This document shows positions 1 to 7,408 of a stretch of DNA of 64,000 nt, piece by piece. How positions within the stretch are numbered: the first letter of the stretch is position 1; each line of letters begins with the position of its first letter. The notes beneath the pieces are model-generated. The model saw nothing but the letters and a program-made list of their open reading frames with translations. It did no database searches and was not told where the DNA came from. Source of the stretch: Chloroflexota bacterium (GTDB lineage Bacteria > Chloroflexota > Anaerolineae > Anaerolineales > Villigracilaceae); assembly GCA_016234495.1 (NCBI GenBank), contig JACRBI010000034.1, positions 1-64,000 of the forward strand, in the 5' to 3' direction. Made by a program: the position numbers and the translations under genes.

Positions 1-604
1 CGATTCGGTCAATTTTGAAAGGCGTGATTCTTTCGGTCACTTCGCTGTAGGCGATCACATAAACGCTGTCGCTCCAAATCGAAGGCTCGATCAGGTACGG
101 GTGAATGACATGGTTGCGAAATTCATCCATGCCAAAAGGTTTGTAACGGACGCGCACCTTCTTCTGTTCCACCCAGGCTTGCGCAAGAATTTCAATGATC
201 TTGATCCGCTCAGGACTTTTTTCCTGCTTCAATACCGCATCTGCCGCCTTGAGCAATTTCTCGGTCATCGGCTGGCGTAATGTAGCCGCGAGCTTTTCCA
301 AGGCGTTTGCCGCATGTGGGTGATAAAAACGAGTTTGGCGAGATGTCTTGCGCGCGGCGAGATAAAGGGTTAGCGCTTCATGTAAATTAACCTTGATCTC
401 TGAAATGAGTTTTGTGCGCGGGATGTGATAACGCCCCTCATCATCCTTTTCAATCGGGTATTGACCCGTTAATTCGATGCGGTCACGGTAGATCAAGGTG
501 CGGTCCACGCCCAACCGTTCCGCCATTTCAATATCTGAATACGCGCGCTGGATGTACAGCCGCTTCATCTCTTCCAACCGTTCTGCTTTTGTCATTCCGC
601 TCAT
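1..604 (-). CDS. WYL-domain transcriptional regulator, partial (C-terminus beyond left edge)
   Basis: The N-terminal 201 residues are visible, reading from an ATG at 604 off the left edge. Residues about 5-45 form a DeoR/HTH_11-like helix-turn-helix (SDIEMAERLGVDRTLIYRD). A linker of charged helices follows. The start of a WYL domain (VRVRYKPFGMDEFRNHVIHP, then LIEPSIWSDSVYVIAY) lies at about residues 145-190. WYL proteins are DNA-binding regulators that sense a ligand, often nucleic acid or nucleotide, and are frequent beside CRISPR-Cas and other defence genes. No such genes can be seen here because the window ends. The start is supported by a GGAG about 5 nt upstream. The 68-residue HTH gene upstream on the same strand may be co-transcribed. 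Confidence 0.85.
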   Translation of the reverse strand, partial: MSGMTKAERLEEMKRLYIQRAYSDIEMAERLGVDRTLIYRDRIELTGQYPIEKDDEGRYHIPRTKLISEIKVNLHEALTLYLAARKTSRQTRFYHPHAANALEKLAATLRQPMTEKLLKAADAVLKQEKSPERIKIIEILAQAWVEQKKVRVRYKPFGMDEFRNHVIHPYLIEPSIWSDSVYVIAYSEVTERITPFKIDRI

Positions 605-715
605 GTCTGCTCCATGCCACAACACATCATCATTTTTATGACTTGTTCTTGCAATAGATTAGCACAACGCCCCATTGAATTCTGCAACATTTTTCATTTT
701 TCGTTGCGAACATTG

Positions 716-922
716 TTATTGTGAATCCTGAAACGGCCACAAACCACCCTTATCATCTTCGGCAATATAAAATTTCTTGTCTTCGAGGGCGGGAAGAGAA
801 CGAGTCACTTCGCTGCGATTGAGTCCCAATATGCGGGCGATAAATCCCGCCTTTTTTCCTGGGTTTTCCTGAACTGAATTATAGATGTTTTCGAGCTTTT
901 CGTCATCAGTTTTTCGAGCCAT
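716..922 (-). CDS. Small winged-helix/HTH protein (68 aa)
   Basis: This is a complete short gene with a good Shine-Dalgarno (GGAGG about 6 nt before the ATG). The sequence looks like a stand-alone winged helix: a helix (EKLENIYNSVQENPGKKAGF), an HTH core (IARILGLNRSEVTRSLPALE) and a short beta wing (KFYIAEDDKGGLWPF). Such mini-proteins are usually DNA-binding regulators, but I do not recognise a named family. Two perfect 6-bp inverted repeats lie directly upstream, which fits autoregulation. It sits between the WYL regulator and an unknown gene, all on the minus strand. Confidence 0.65.
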   Translation of the reverse strand: MARKTDDEKLENIYNSVQENPGKKAGFIARILGLNRSEVTRSLPALEDKKFYIAEDDKGGLWPFQDSQ

Positions 923-938
923 GTAATGCCTCCGTAAT

Positions 939-985
939 GTTGAATTTCTTCAACTTTACGAGAGGCATGTTGCAAGTAATGCAAC
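939..985 (-). promoter_or_regulatory. Two tandem inverted repeats upstream of the 68-aa HTH gene
   Basis: GTTGAA-TTTC-TTCAAC (939-954) and GTTGCA-AGTAA-TGCAAC (969-985) are each perfect 6-bp inverted repeats. They lie between the RBS of the 716-922 gene and the end of the 1002 gene. The GCAAC/GTTGC words recur after the HTH gene (about 687-711). They are likely operator sites, but no binding protein is proven. Confidence 0.4.
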
Positions 986-1001
986 ACAACTTAATTGCAA
1001 C

Positions 1002-2255
1002 TCATTCTTTAGCAGACCTGGCCCTCTCCATCAATGTATCCCACAAATTAGCCCAAGCAGTGTCACACTGGTGTAAATCCACCAACACTCGAAAGAAGGC
1101 GTAGATGCCCGTACCGATTCCACAACCTTTCAGCATAGGAGGCTGATTTATAACCGACACGGTTCCCAACCCTAGCGAGATCAATAGGCCGAAGAGTAGA
1201 TCTCTTTTGCGTCTCATAAGCAGGAATTGTGCGAATACAAAATCATTCTGGTTCATGTACTGCGAAAAAGACAGCATACACTCCCAATCTGAATCCATTC
1301 CCGCCCAAAACCACCCGTTCAAATGCGCCAGAAACGATTCGTTTATTTGCAATTTTCCCGCAAGTTGAGTGCCCCTTGAAATCAAACGGGAACGGCAAGT
1401 TTCAAAATACTCTGGCTTATCCAAAACTCTGTGCCACCAGTATTCAGTGTGATGCTGGATATTTTTAGGGAATATTTTCAGGTAATGATAGGCGGTATCC
1501 AAAATCTGTGGATTGATCTTCCATTCATTTTCTTGTACCAACCAGATCAAATTCAATTTTTCAAAAAGAGCCGTTGTCTCGGTCAGATAATCACCAGTTT
1601 TCTCCCAAAGCGCCTCAAAACTATCCAGGTTGTAGAAAGCCAACTCAGGCAGTCCGCCTAATTTGGAGAATCTCTCGCGCATATCCTCGGAGAATTGGGA
1701 GACAACAACACGGATGATTTTACTAACACCGAATTCAACCACTTCGGGACAACCCTTCAAATTCTTAAGAATGTCATTATCTGCCCACTGATATGTGGCC
1801 ACTGTCCCTAATGCGATCTCGATAGCTTCGGGGTTGGATCCAAGTAAACCGCATATTTCCTCCACTACTTCTTTTTCGCCCGGTATGGAAACGATCAAAT
1901 CCTCTATTTCAGCCTCCCGATCAGCAGGGTCAAGAAGCTCAATGGCTCTTTTGTAGTCCGCCCCGTAAATGCAAATTGCCAGCGCTGTGATATCCGAAAT
2001 ATTCTCAAGTCCGGATTTGGTTCGATACTCACGGATAAACCGCAGGAAATTCTCGCGTGAGAGCGGGTGCTTATTGAAATCGCCGCGCAGCCAGGACATC
2101 GGCGCTCTGCGGTCAATCTGAAGCAAGCTCGCTAATATCTGTGCTGCTCCTGTCTTGTTGATTGTGCGTCCCAACATGCTGTCTGTGTTTAAAGCAACGA
2201 CATGATAGAGCGTAAGGGAAGCTCGCTTGTGATCTGATTCTGGAATGAAGGTCAT
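1002..2255 (-). CDS. Unrecognised protein with helical body and C-terminal hydrophobic segments
   Basis: I do not recognise this 417-residue protein. The start chosen (ATG at 2255) has AAGGAG about 13 nt upstream. The frame is open further, to 2345, but without a better signal. The N-terminus (SMLGRTINKTGAAQILASLL) and the body are predicted mostly helical, with acidic stretches (ELLDPADREAEIEDLI) and no catalytic signature I can name. Near the C-terminus two hydrophobic stretches (LLFGLLISLGLGTVSVI and GIGTGIYAFFRVLVDL, about residues 355-400) could be membrane helices. The position beside serine recombinases and small regulators suggests accessory DNA. It could be a structural or effector protein of a defence or mobile system, but nothing in the sequence proves that. 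Confidence 0.55.
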   Translation of the reverse strand: MTFIPESDHKRASLTLYHVVALNTDSMLGRTINKTGAAQILASLLQIDRRAPMSWLRGDFNKHPLSRENFLRFIREYRTKSGLENISDITALAICIYGADYKRAIELLDPADREAEIEDLIVSIPGEKEVVEEICGLLGSNPEAIEIALGTVATYQWADNDILKNLKGCPEVVEFGVSKIIRVVVSQFSEDMRERFSKLGGLPELAFYNLDSFEALWEKTGDYLTETTALFEKLNLIWLVQENEWKINPQILDTAYHYLKIFPKNIQHHTEYWWHRVLDKPEYFETCRSRLISRGTQLAGKLQINESFLAHLNGWFWAGMDSDWECMLSFSQYMNQNDFVFAQFLLMRRKRDLLFGLLISLGLGTVSVINQPPMLKGCGIGTGIYAFFRVLVDLHQCDTAWANLWDTLMERARSAKE

Positions 2256-2436
2256 TGTAGATGGTGGGCTCCTTGAAAGGTTGGCAGGCGTTTTTTGCGT
2301 ACCAACCCCGTTCTGGTTTAGGAGAAATCTCCACCTGTTTTTCAAGGCCCAATATTGATATGCTTGTGCGCTGTTGCATGCAAAATTTTACCCCCGTGCG
2401 TAGCGCGCTGCGCAAATTCCATTAGGAGTTTGCAAA

Positions 2437-2610
2437 ATGAAAAATGAATCACTATCCCTTTCAGAACGGATACAAGCCTTCACCTGTGAACTGGCATTGT
2501 CCCTTCGACGGATCACGGGCCGCATTGTTGAACTTGACCTGCCGCCCGAAGTTCAACCTACCGATGATCAAGAAGAACCTGCCCCAGACGTGGACGCTCA
2601 GGATGAATAG
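2437..2610 (+). CDS. Small acidic-tailed ORF (57 aa) overlapping the start of recombinase 1
   Basis: An ATG at 2437 with AGGAG about 8 nt upstream opens a 57-codon frame (MKNESLSLSERIQAF... ending DVDAQDE). It stops with TAG at 2608-2610. The recombinase ATG (2603) lies inside its last codons (GATGAATAG), a typical translational-coupling layout. The N-terminal half is helical and the C-terminal half acidic. The function is unknown. It may act as a small regulator or accessory factor, or be a leader peptide for the recombinase. Confidence 0.5.
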   Translation: MKNESLSLSERIQAFTCELALSLRRITGRIVELDLPPEVQPTDDQEEPAPDVDAQDE

Positions 2611-4399
2611 GAATACCAATCTTACTGATGTACCTAACTCGTTTGAAGAACTCAAATTGTTGATTCGCTCTGAGATACACCAGATTGAAGAAGGCATGCA
2701 GGTTGATACATGGGCTGTTTACACTCGTCTATCTCGTGAAGAGACACAGGGATATAGCTATTCACTAGAGATCCAACCCGACAGAGCAGAAGCTTATGCC
2801 CGCGACAAGGGTGCCGCACAAATCAAGATTTATAGTGACCCGTATCAAACGGGCAGAAACAGCCGTCGCAAAGATCTTCAGAAGTTGATTTCAGATATAA
2901 AAGCCAGGCGCATCAAAGCCGTGGTGGTTCATAGGCTCGATCGTCTGTATCGCAACTTAGAATCGCAATTGGAGTTTGTGCGTCTGTGCAAGAAGCATAA
3001 TGTCCAATTTGTCAGTGTCACCGAACAAATTGACCCTGAAACTTGGTGGGGGCGGCTTGTCTTGTATGTACTTGGTGCGATGGCAGAGATGTATGTTCGC
3101 CAAACTAGTGAGCGCACTCGTGAAGCAAAGTCTGAACGTATCCGTCGTGGACTGCCCAATGGGAATATTCCACTCGGCTACTGCAATGGACTTTGTTCAA
3201 CATGCAAAGACTCGCACGGCCCTGATTATTGTCCGCGCGCAGGCAATGGAGATTGCCCTGAAAGCCAACGCGGACGAGTCGCTGTCATTCATCCGATTGA
3301 TCGGCACGTAATCACCCTGATTGCGAATCTATACTTGCAGCATTGGAGTTATCGTGAGATTGCCAGCCACCTTAATCGTAATACATTCATGCTGCCTGAT
3401 GGCTTGGTGGTGAAGTTCAGACCAAGGAGACAATCCATTGAAAAAAATATGGGCAATGATTTTAGCAGCGACAGTATTCGGGCTATTATCGCAACTCCCT
3501 TTCATGCTGGTCTGGTAGCGCGTTATCCACGCCCAGCTTTGGATATGGAAGATGATATGGAGAATCCGCACAAGGTCAAGCTGCCCCAACCTGAGATCAG
3601 CGCACGCCAGATTCTTGAGATCCAACAGGGACAGCATGAGGGATTAATCTCGGTGGAGACCTGGCAAAGATTACAACAAATTCGCAAAGGTAAAAGCAAG
3701 ACTCCCACACAAATATCACGCTTGCGAAATGAAGCGTTGTTAACTGGCCTGGCGCAGTGCTGGGAATGTTATCAGCATGATGGGCGAGCAGCTCCCTTAC
3801 GTGGATCAACTGGTGGAAAGAACGCCACTCGTTATTATCGTTGCGCCACACTGCATAATCGCTATGTGCAAAAATCCAAGCGGACAACACATGCCCTGCA
3901 TCCGCAAGCTGACAGCCTGACAGACGACCTGCTTGCCAGGCACTCGCGCAGTTGTCTGCGTGCGGAGCAGGTGGAAGCGCAACTGCAGGACCTGATCGAA
4001 AAGTTGATCATTCCAGTGGAGTGGTATGAAGCCATCATGGCATATTACTTGAGCGGCGAAGGATTGAGTGAGTTCGAGCGCGAGGGTCACAACCTGCGGG
4101 CTTCATTGACCAGATATCGCCAGTTGTACATCAAGGGTCACATGGATCAAGCGGAGTTCGATACACAAGCGCTTCATATAGGCCGTCAGTTACAAGTGCT
4201 GAAACCCTCTGCCCGGGCTGAAGCACAGGAAATACTTCCACATTTGCAGGACTTTCCTCAGTTATGGATACAACTGACCAACGGAGAGAAGCGCAATCTA
4301 CTGAAAATAGTATTTCAGGTCATTTATTATGACTCGCAAGGAAATATGCGCGAGGTAGTAGCTCACGCACCGTTTAAGGACTTGCTCGAATTGTCCTGA
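2603..4399 (+). CDS. Large serine recombinase 1 (resolvase/recombinase/zinc-ribbon)
   Basis: This 598-residue site-specific DNA recombinase belongs to the large serine class. The resolvase domain (about residues 35-180) has the catalytic serine in VYTRLSREE and the arginine motif VHRLDRLYRN. The recombinase domain follows, then a cysteine-containing zinc-ribbon region (QCWECYQHDG, YYRC, RSC) and a C-terminal coiled segment. Directly after the usual P-G-Y motif there is an extra cysteine insert (GLCSTCKDSHGPDYCP), also present in recombinase 2. The ATG at 2603 is preferred over the longer frame from 2444 because an independent short gene with its own RBS overlaps that extension. A strong terminator follows. 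It probably integrates, excises or inverts the element it sits in. Confidence 0.9.
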   Translation: MNRNTNLTDVPNSFEELKLLIRSEIHQIEEGMQVDTWAVYTRLSREETQGYSYSLEIQPDRAEAYARDKGAAQIKIYSDPYQTGRNSRRKDLQKLISDIKARRIKAVVVHRLDRLYRNLESQLEFVRLCKKHNVQFVSVTEQIDPETWWGRLVLYVLGAMAEMYVRQTSERTREAKSERIRRGLPNGNIPLGYCNGLCSTCKDSHGPDYCPRAGNGDCPESQRGRVAVIHPIDRHVITLIANLYLQHWSYREIASHLNRNTFMLPDGLVVKFRPRRQSIEKNMGNDFSSDSIRAIIATPFHAGLVARYPRPALDMEDDMENPHKVKLPQPEISARQILEIQQGQHEGLISVETWQRLQQIRKGKSKTPTQISRLRNEALLTGLAQCWECYQHDGRAAPLRGSTGGKNATRYYRCATLHNRYVQKSKRTTHALHPQADSLTDDLLARHSRSCLRAEQVEAQLQDLIEKLIIPVEWYEAIMAYYLSGEGLSEFEREGHNLRASLTRYRQLYIKGHMDQAEFDTQALHIGRQLQVLKPSARAEAQEILPHLQDFPQLWIQLTNGEKRNLLKIVFQVIYYDSQGNMREVVAHAPFKDLLELS

Positions 4400-4412
4400 T
4401 GGATATTTAATC

Positions 4413-4447
4413 AAAGAGTCCCTGCCAGTTATTGGCAGGGACTCTTT
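4413..4447. terminator. Bidirectional rho-independent terminator
   Basis: A perfect 15-bp stem (4413-4427 with 4433-4447) has a 5-nt loop and ends in T-runs on both strands. It separates recombinase 1 (plus) from the convergent Xre regulator (minus). Confidence 0.9.
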
Positions 4448-4475
4448 TGTATCTTATCTTACTTGGAAAATAATT

Positions 4476-4889
4476 CTACTTAGCGAAATATTTTTTCAAC
4501 AACACCCTGACTGCTTTTGCCACTTCCTTGCGTGTGCCGGGATCAGGGATTTTTGCTATGTCAAGTGCCACATCCACTGCTTCAGGGGGCAGGTTTTCGG
4601 CGCTCGCATGCTTAATATCGAACGCGGCTAAGGTTGGCCAGTCAGCTAATTGCAAAAATTCATTGGGATTGATATCAAAGTAATCAGCCAGCAAAATACA
4701 ATAAGTCATGTCTGGTCGGTCACCAGCTTTCATCCGTCGAATAGACTCATGATCAAGCCCGGAATCTACACCTGACTGGCGCATACTGATGTTTCTTTCG
4801 GCTAATAATTGATCAATGCGGGCAGCGAAAGGTTTGGGATTAAATTTTTTTGCCCTGGCTCGACGACGTCCAGCTGCGAGTGATTCCAT
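4476..4889 (-). CDS. Xre-family HTH regulator
   Basis: This 137-residue protein has a lambda-repressor-like HTH at about residues 22-75 (RIDQLLAERNISMRQSGVD, then ESIRRMKAGDRPDM and a DYFDINPNEFL segment). The N-terminus is basic and the C-terminal helix (RKEVAKAVRVLLKKYF) may dimerise. It is transcribed divergently from recombinase 2, sharing an intergenic region with an inverted repeat. This is the usual layout for a repressor of an integration/excision gene. A GGAGGC lies just upstream of the ATG. Confidence 0.85.
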   Translation of the reverse strand: MESLAAGRRRARAKKFNPKPFAARIDQLLAERNISMRQSGVDSGLDHESIRRMKAGDRPDMTYCILLADYFDINPNEFLQLADWPTLAAFDIKHASAENLPPEAVDVALDIAKIPDPGTRKEVAKAVRVLLKKYFAK

Positions 4890-4904
4890 ACATGCCTCCG
4901 AAAG

Positions 4905-4932
4905 TTTGGACTAAAATGTAAAACCGTCCAAA
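4905..4932. promoter_or_regulatory. Probable operator between Xre regulator and recombinase 2
   Basis: TTTGGAC (4905-4911) and GTCCAAA (4926-4932) form an exact 7-bp inverted repeat with a 14-nt gap. A TATAC-type -10 (about 4938-4943) and an AGGAG RBS (4951-4955) for recombinase 2 follow. Binding by the neighbouring Xre protein is an inference. Confidence 0.6.
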
Positions 4933-4965
4933 ACAAATTATACCCATGAAAGGAGAAAAACAAAA

Positions 4966-6546
4966 ATGGACAACATTCCGTTACGTGCGATAGGCTATCG
5001 GCGCGTCTCTATGCGCGAGCAAGTGGATGGATTCAGCCTGGATGCGCAAGAGAATAACATTCGCAAGTATGCCGAAGATCATGGCTGGGAGGTGACAGGC
5101 ATTTACACCGATGCTGGTATTTCTGCCAAACGCGATAGCGAGCGTCCCCAGTTGATACAGTTGATGAAAGATGCCGAAGCGCGCCTGTTTGATGTGGTTA
5201 TTGTTGATAAGATTGACCGCTTCTATCGCCACCTTGGTGGTCTGCTCAATGCCCTTGACAGACTTAAAGAGGAAAATGTCTTTTTTGTGTCTGTTCAGGA
5301 ACGTTTGGATTTTACGACGCCCTGGGGCAAACTGACGTTAACTGTGTTGGGTATGCTTGCTGAGATATACATTGATAACCTGAGACAGGAGACCACAAAA
5401 GGCAAAGTGCAGCGTGCTCGCGATGGATATTGGAATGGCAACGTACCCTACGGGTATTGCAGAGGATTATGCTCTGATTGTAAAGATGTCAATGGAGCAG
5501 GTTACTGCCCGGAATTTGGATCAGCCAACAAAGGCAACGGTAGAACTTTAATCTTGCACCCTGTGGATCAACACGCAGTCGAGTTGATCTTTGAACTCTT
5601 CTTGACTGGGAAATATTCAGCAGTGCGGGTTGCTGAACTAATCAATAAGAGCAGTTTCACTTTGGCAGATGGAACCGAAATCCACTATCGTCAACGGGGA
5701 AAACCTGGCAAGCCAATTACCCACGATCTAAATAAGGATTTTGTGCGCAGTCTGCTAAATAATATTTTTTATACCGGCCAGGTGCCTTATTACAGTAATA
5801 AAAGACGTGTACTTAAAGCTATGTATCCGGGAAAACATCAGGCCATAATTTCCCAGGAGACTTTTCAAAAAGTAAAGGAGGTGCGTATATTATTCGATAA
5901 AAACGCACGAGTCAAAAAGGGGAGCATCGTTCGGCTTTATCCATTGACTGGCATCTTGCATTGCGCTTCTTGTGGTTGGCAGATGAGAGGAAGTTCTATT
6001 AGAAGGCGATTTTTCTATTTAGATTCATCTCGAATTGATCGGAGAGGTTTATGCAACCAGCATATGGTGGGTGCCGAGCAAATCGAAAATGAACTTGTAA
6101 ATCATCTGTTAGTATGGATAGAGAATTGGCGCAAGACAGATAAACCAAATGTTGTTGTAAATTTGATCTCTGAACTTGAAGAACATATCAAACAGATAAC
6201 AAATTTATATTTATTGAGAGAAATTACACTTGAAGATTATGAAAAAACAAAAAACAGAGAAACTGCACAGCTCCAAACCTTGCGCGAGACGGGGTTGGAT
6301 GTTATATTGCCATTAACAGATTCTCTAATGGAGAAATTGTTGGATTGGCGTCGCACTTTACCAATTGATAAAAAAAGACAGCTTCGAGTAGTGATCGAAA
6401 CTGTCTGGTTGCAAGATAACGCAATCGTGGCACTTCAGCCTAAATCTGCGTTTTTGCCATTATTTACCCCAAAGAAGGGGAGTTGTAACTGCGGTCCCGA
6501 CGGGATTCGAACCCGCGATCTCGGCCTTGACAGGGCCGCATGTTAG
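4966..6546 (+). CDS. Large serine recombinase 2, reading through into tRNA-Asp
   Basis: This 526-residue large serine recombinase starts at an ATG with AGGAG about 10 nt upstream. The resolvase domain has the catalytic serine (GYRRVSMREQ) and the arginine motif (DKIDRFYRHLGG). The recombinase domain carries the same cysteine insert as recombinase 1 (GLCSDCKDVNGAGYCP). The zinc ribbon is LHCASCGWQM with GLCNQH. The natural C-terminus should lie near SAFLPLF, by comparison with recombinase 1. Instead the frame continues, and its last 17 residues (GPDGIRTRDLGLDRAAC) are the antisense of tRNA-Asp, with the stop at 6544-6546. This suggests the element joined the chromosome at the tRNA 3' end. It is divergent from the Xre regulator. 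Confidence 0.9.
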   Translation: MDNIPLRAIGYRRVSMREQVDGFSLDAQENNIRKYAEDHGWEVTGIYTDAGISAKRDSERPQLIQLMKDAEARLFDVVIVDKIDRFYRHLGGLLNALDRLKEENVFFVSVQERLDFTTPWGKLTLTVLGMLAEIYIDNLRQETTKGKVQRARDGYWNGNVPYGYCRGLCSDCKDVNGAGYCPEFGSANKGNGRTLILHPVDQHAVELIFELFLTGKYSAVRVAELINKSSFTLADGTEIHYRQRGKPGKPITHDLNKDFVRSLLNNIFYTGQVPYYSNKRRVLKAMYPGKHQAIISQETFQKVKEVRILFDKNARVKKGSIVRLYPLTGILHCASCGWQMRGSSIRRRFFYLDSSRIDRRGLCNQHMVGAEQIENELVNHLLVWIENWRKTDKPNVVVNLISELEEHIKQITNLYLLREITLEDYEKTKNRETAQLQTLRETGLDVILPLTDSLMEKLLDWRRTLPIDKKRQLRVVIETVWLQDNAIVALQPKSAFLPLFTPKKGSCNCGPDGIRTRDLGLDRAAC

Positions 6547-6565
6547 GCCGCTACACCACGGGACC
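6492..6565 (-). tRNA. tRNA-Asp (anticodon GTC)
   Basis: The cloverleaf can be drawn by hand. The acceptor stem is GGTCCCG/CGGGACC with discriminator G. The anticodon stem CGGCC/GGCCG encloses loop CTGTCAA (anticodon GTC). The T-arm contains GGTTCGAATCC. CCA is not encoded. The 3' end faces the recombinase gene, whose C-terminal codons overlap the tRNA on the other strand. Confidence 0.95.
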
Positions 6566-6585
6566 AGTTTTCTTGAGCGGCCAGT

Positions 6586-6614
6586 AGTTTACCATGAGGG
6601 TAGGTTAGAGTCAA
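6586..6614 (-). promoter_or_regulatory. Promoter of tRNA-Asp
   Basis: On the minus strand TTGACT (6614-6609), a 17-nt spacer and TAAACT (6591-6586) lie about 21 nt before the tRNA 5' end. This is a good sigma-70-type promoter. Confidence 0.7.
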
Positions 6615-6634
6615 TGAAAGTTTCAAATTGATTC

Positions 6635-6701
6635 ATGGCTGTTGCAAAGTCATGAAGACCGTATTCTTTGTACACGGAACTCACGGAACGGACGGATTTT
6701 T
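6635..6701 (+). repeat. 67-bp dispersed repeat, copy 1
   Basis: This copy starts ATGGCTGTTGCAA and contains CGTATTCTTT, TACACGG and CGGACGGAT. The reverse complement of 43954-44020 matches it over the full 67 nt without gaps, with about ten mismatches by eye. It is non-coding and lies beside a tRNA gene, as does copy 2. Confidence 0.75.
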
Positions 6702-6702
6702 T

Positions 6703-6750
6703 ATTATTTGCTGCAAATAATGGGTACTGAAAAAATCAGCACCCATTATT
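6703..6750. terminator. Overlapping hairpins downstream of the secreted-protein gene
   Basis: ATTATTTGC-T-GCAAATAAT (6703-6721) overlaps a 15-bp hairpin with an A5 loop (6716-6730 with 6736-6750, one mismatch). The two stems share the AATAAT arm and are mutually exclusive. They lie just past the stop of the 6773-7297 minus-strand gene, so a terminator is likely, though the U-tract is poor. Confidence 0.5.
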
Positions 6751-6772
6751 ACACTATCACTGCTCAGGCAGA

Positions 6773-7297
6773 TTATGGCTTCCCGATCAAAGAGAAAATG
6801 CCGGTCTTGGGTGAAGTGGCACAGATCTGCTTCGGGTCGCCGGAAACTTCGCCGCCATCTTCAACCATTGCCCAGGCTTTCGAATCGGCTTCCCAGCGAT
6901 ATACCTTTGCTTCCTTTTCCTCGAACTCCGGTGGGTATGCGTAACAAACCTGTGTTGAAATATCAACTACTTCGGCGTCATCAAGAGTTACGATAAATTT
7001 AAAGACGTCACCATAAAAGACTGTGTCTTTTGGAGCCGGGCCGTATTCCTCCGGACTCGGCACAGTGATATTGGTCGCAGCACAAACGTAGTTTTTATCG
7101 TCCGGCGGAAAAATCGTAAAAACAACATTGACCATATTCACTGTCGCGCAAGATGTGTTTTCACCGCCGATCAACGCAAACGACGGCGGGACCGGAACTG
7201 TACCCTGCCTGTTTGGGCTAGCCCATGCGCTCGCCGCGCCTGCGATTATGAGAAGCGCGAGCATTCCTGCAATCACAAATCTTATTGTTCTGTTCAT
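6773..7297 (-). CDS. Secreted protein of unknown function (174 aa)
   Basis: The start at 7297 is set by AAGGAGAAC directly upstream. A longer frame to 7414 lacks an RBS. The N-terminus is a signal peptide (RFVIAGMLALLIIAGAASAW, cleavage probably after ASAWA). The mature part is about 145 residues, with four cysteines (SCATVN, NYVCAATN, QVCYAY, QICATS) that could form two disulfides. It is rich in beta-type sequence and ends in a GIFSLIGKP tail. I do not recognise the family. It is divergent from the DUF4012 gene. Confidence 0.7.
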   Translation of the reverse strand: MNRTIRFVIAGMLALLIIAGAASAWASPNRQGTVPVPPSFALIGGENTSCATVNMVNVVFTIFPPDDKNYVCAATNITVPSPEEYGPAPKDTVFYGDVFKFIVTLDDAEVVDISTQVCYAYPPEFEEKEAKVYRWEADSKAWAMVEDGGEVSGDPKQICATSPKTGIFSLIGKP

Positions 7298-7389
7298 TAA
7301 AGTTCTCCTTTTTATATTGGCGAATATTTTAGCCGCTTTTACTTTGTTCGAAGCTTCGGATTTTCTTCGGATTGAATTTTTGCGGGTGT

Positions 7390-7408
7390 TATAATTTCCC
7401 GACCCATG
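7390..7408 (+). promoter_or_regulatory. -10 box 10 nt before the ATG (near-leaderless mRNA)
   Basis: A consensus TATAAT at 7390-7395 is followed by only ten nucleotides before the ATG at 7406. No Shine-Dalgarno is seen. A start site 5-7 nt after the -10 would leave an almost absent 5' leader. No clear -35 is visible. Confidence 0.5.

Noticed and set aside
6642-6944. Plus-strand open frame of about 100 codons beside tRNA-Asp
   Set aside because: It runs through the dispersed repeat and hairpins and lies opposite the secreted-protein gene. No RBS.
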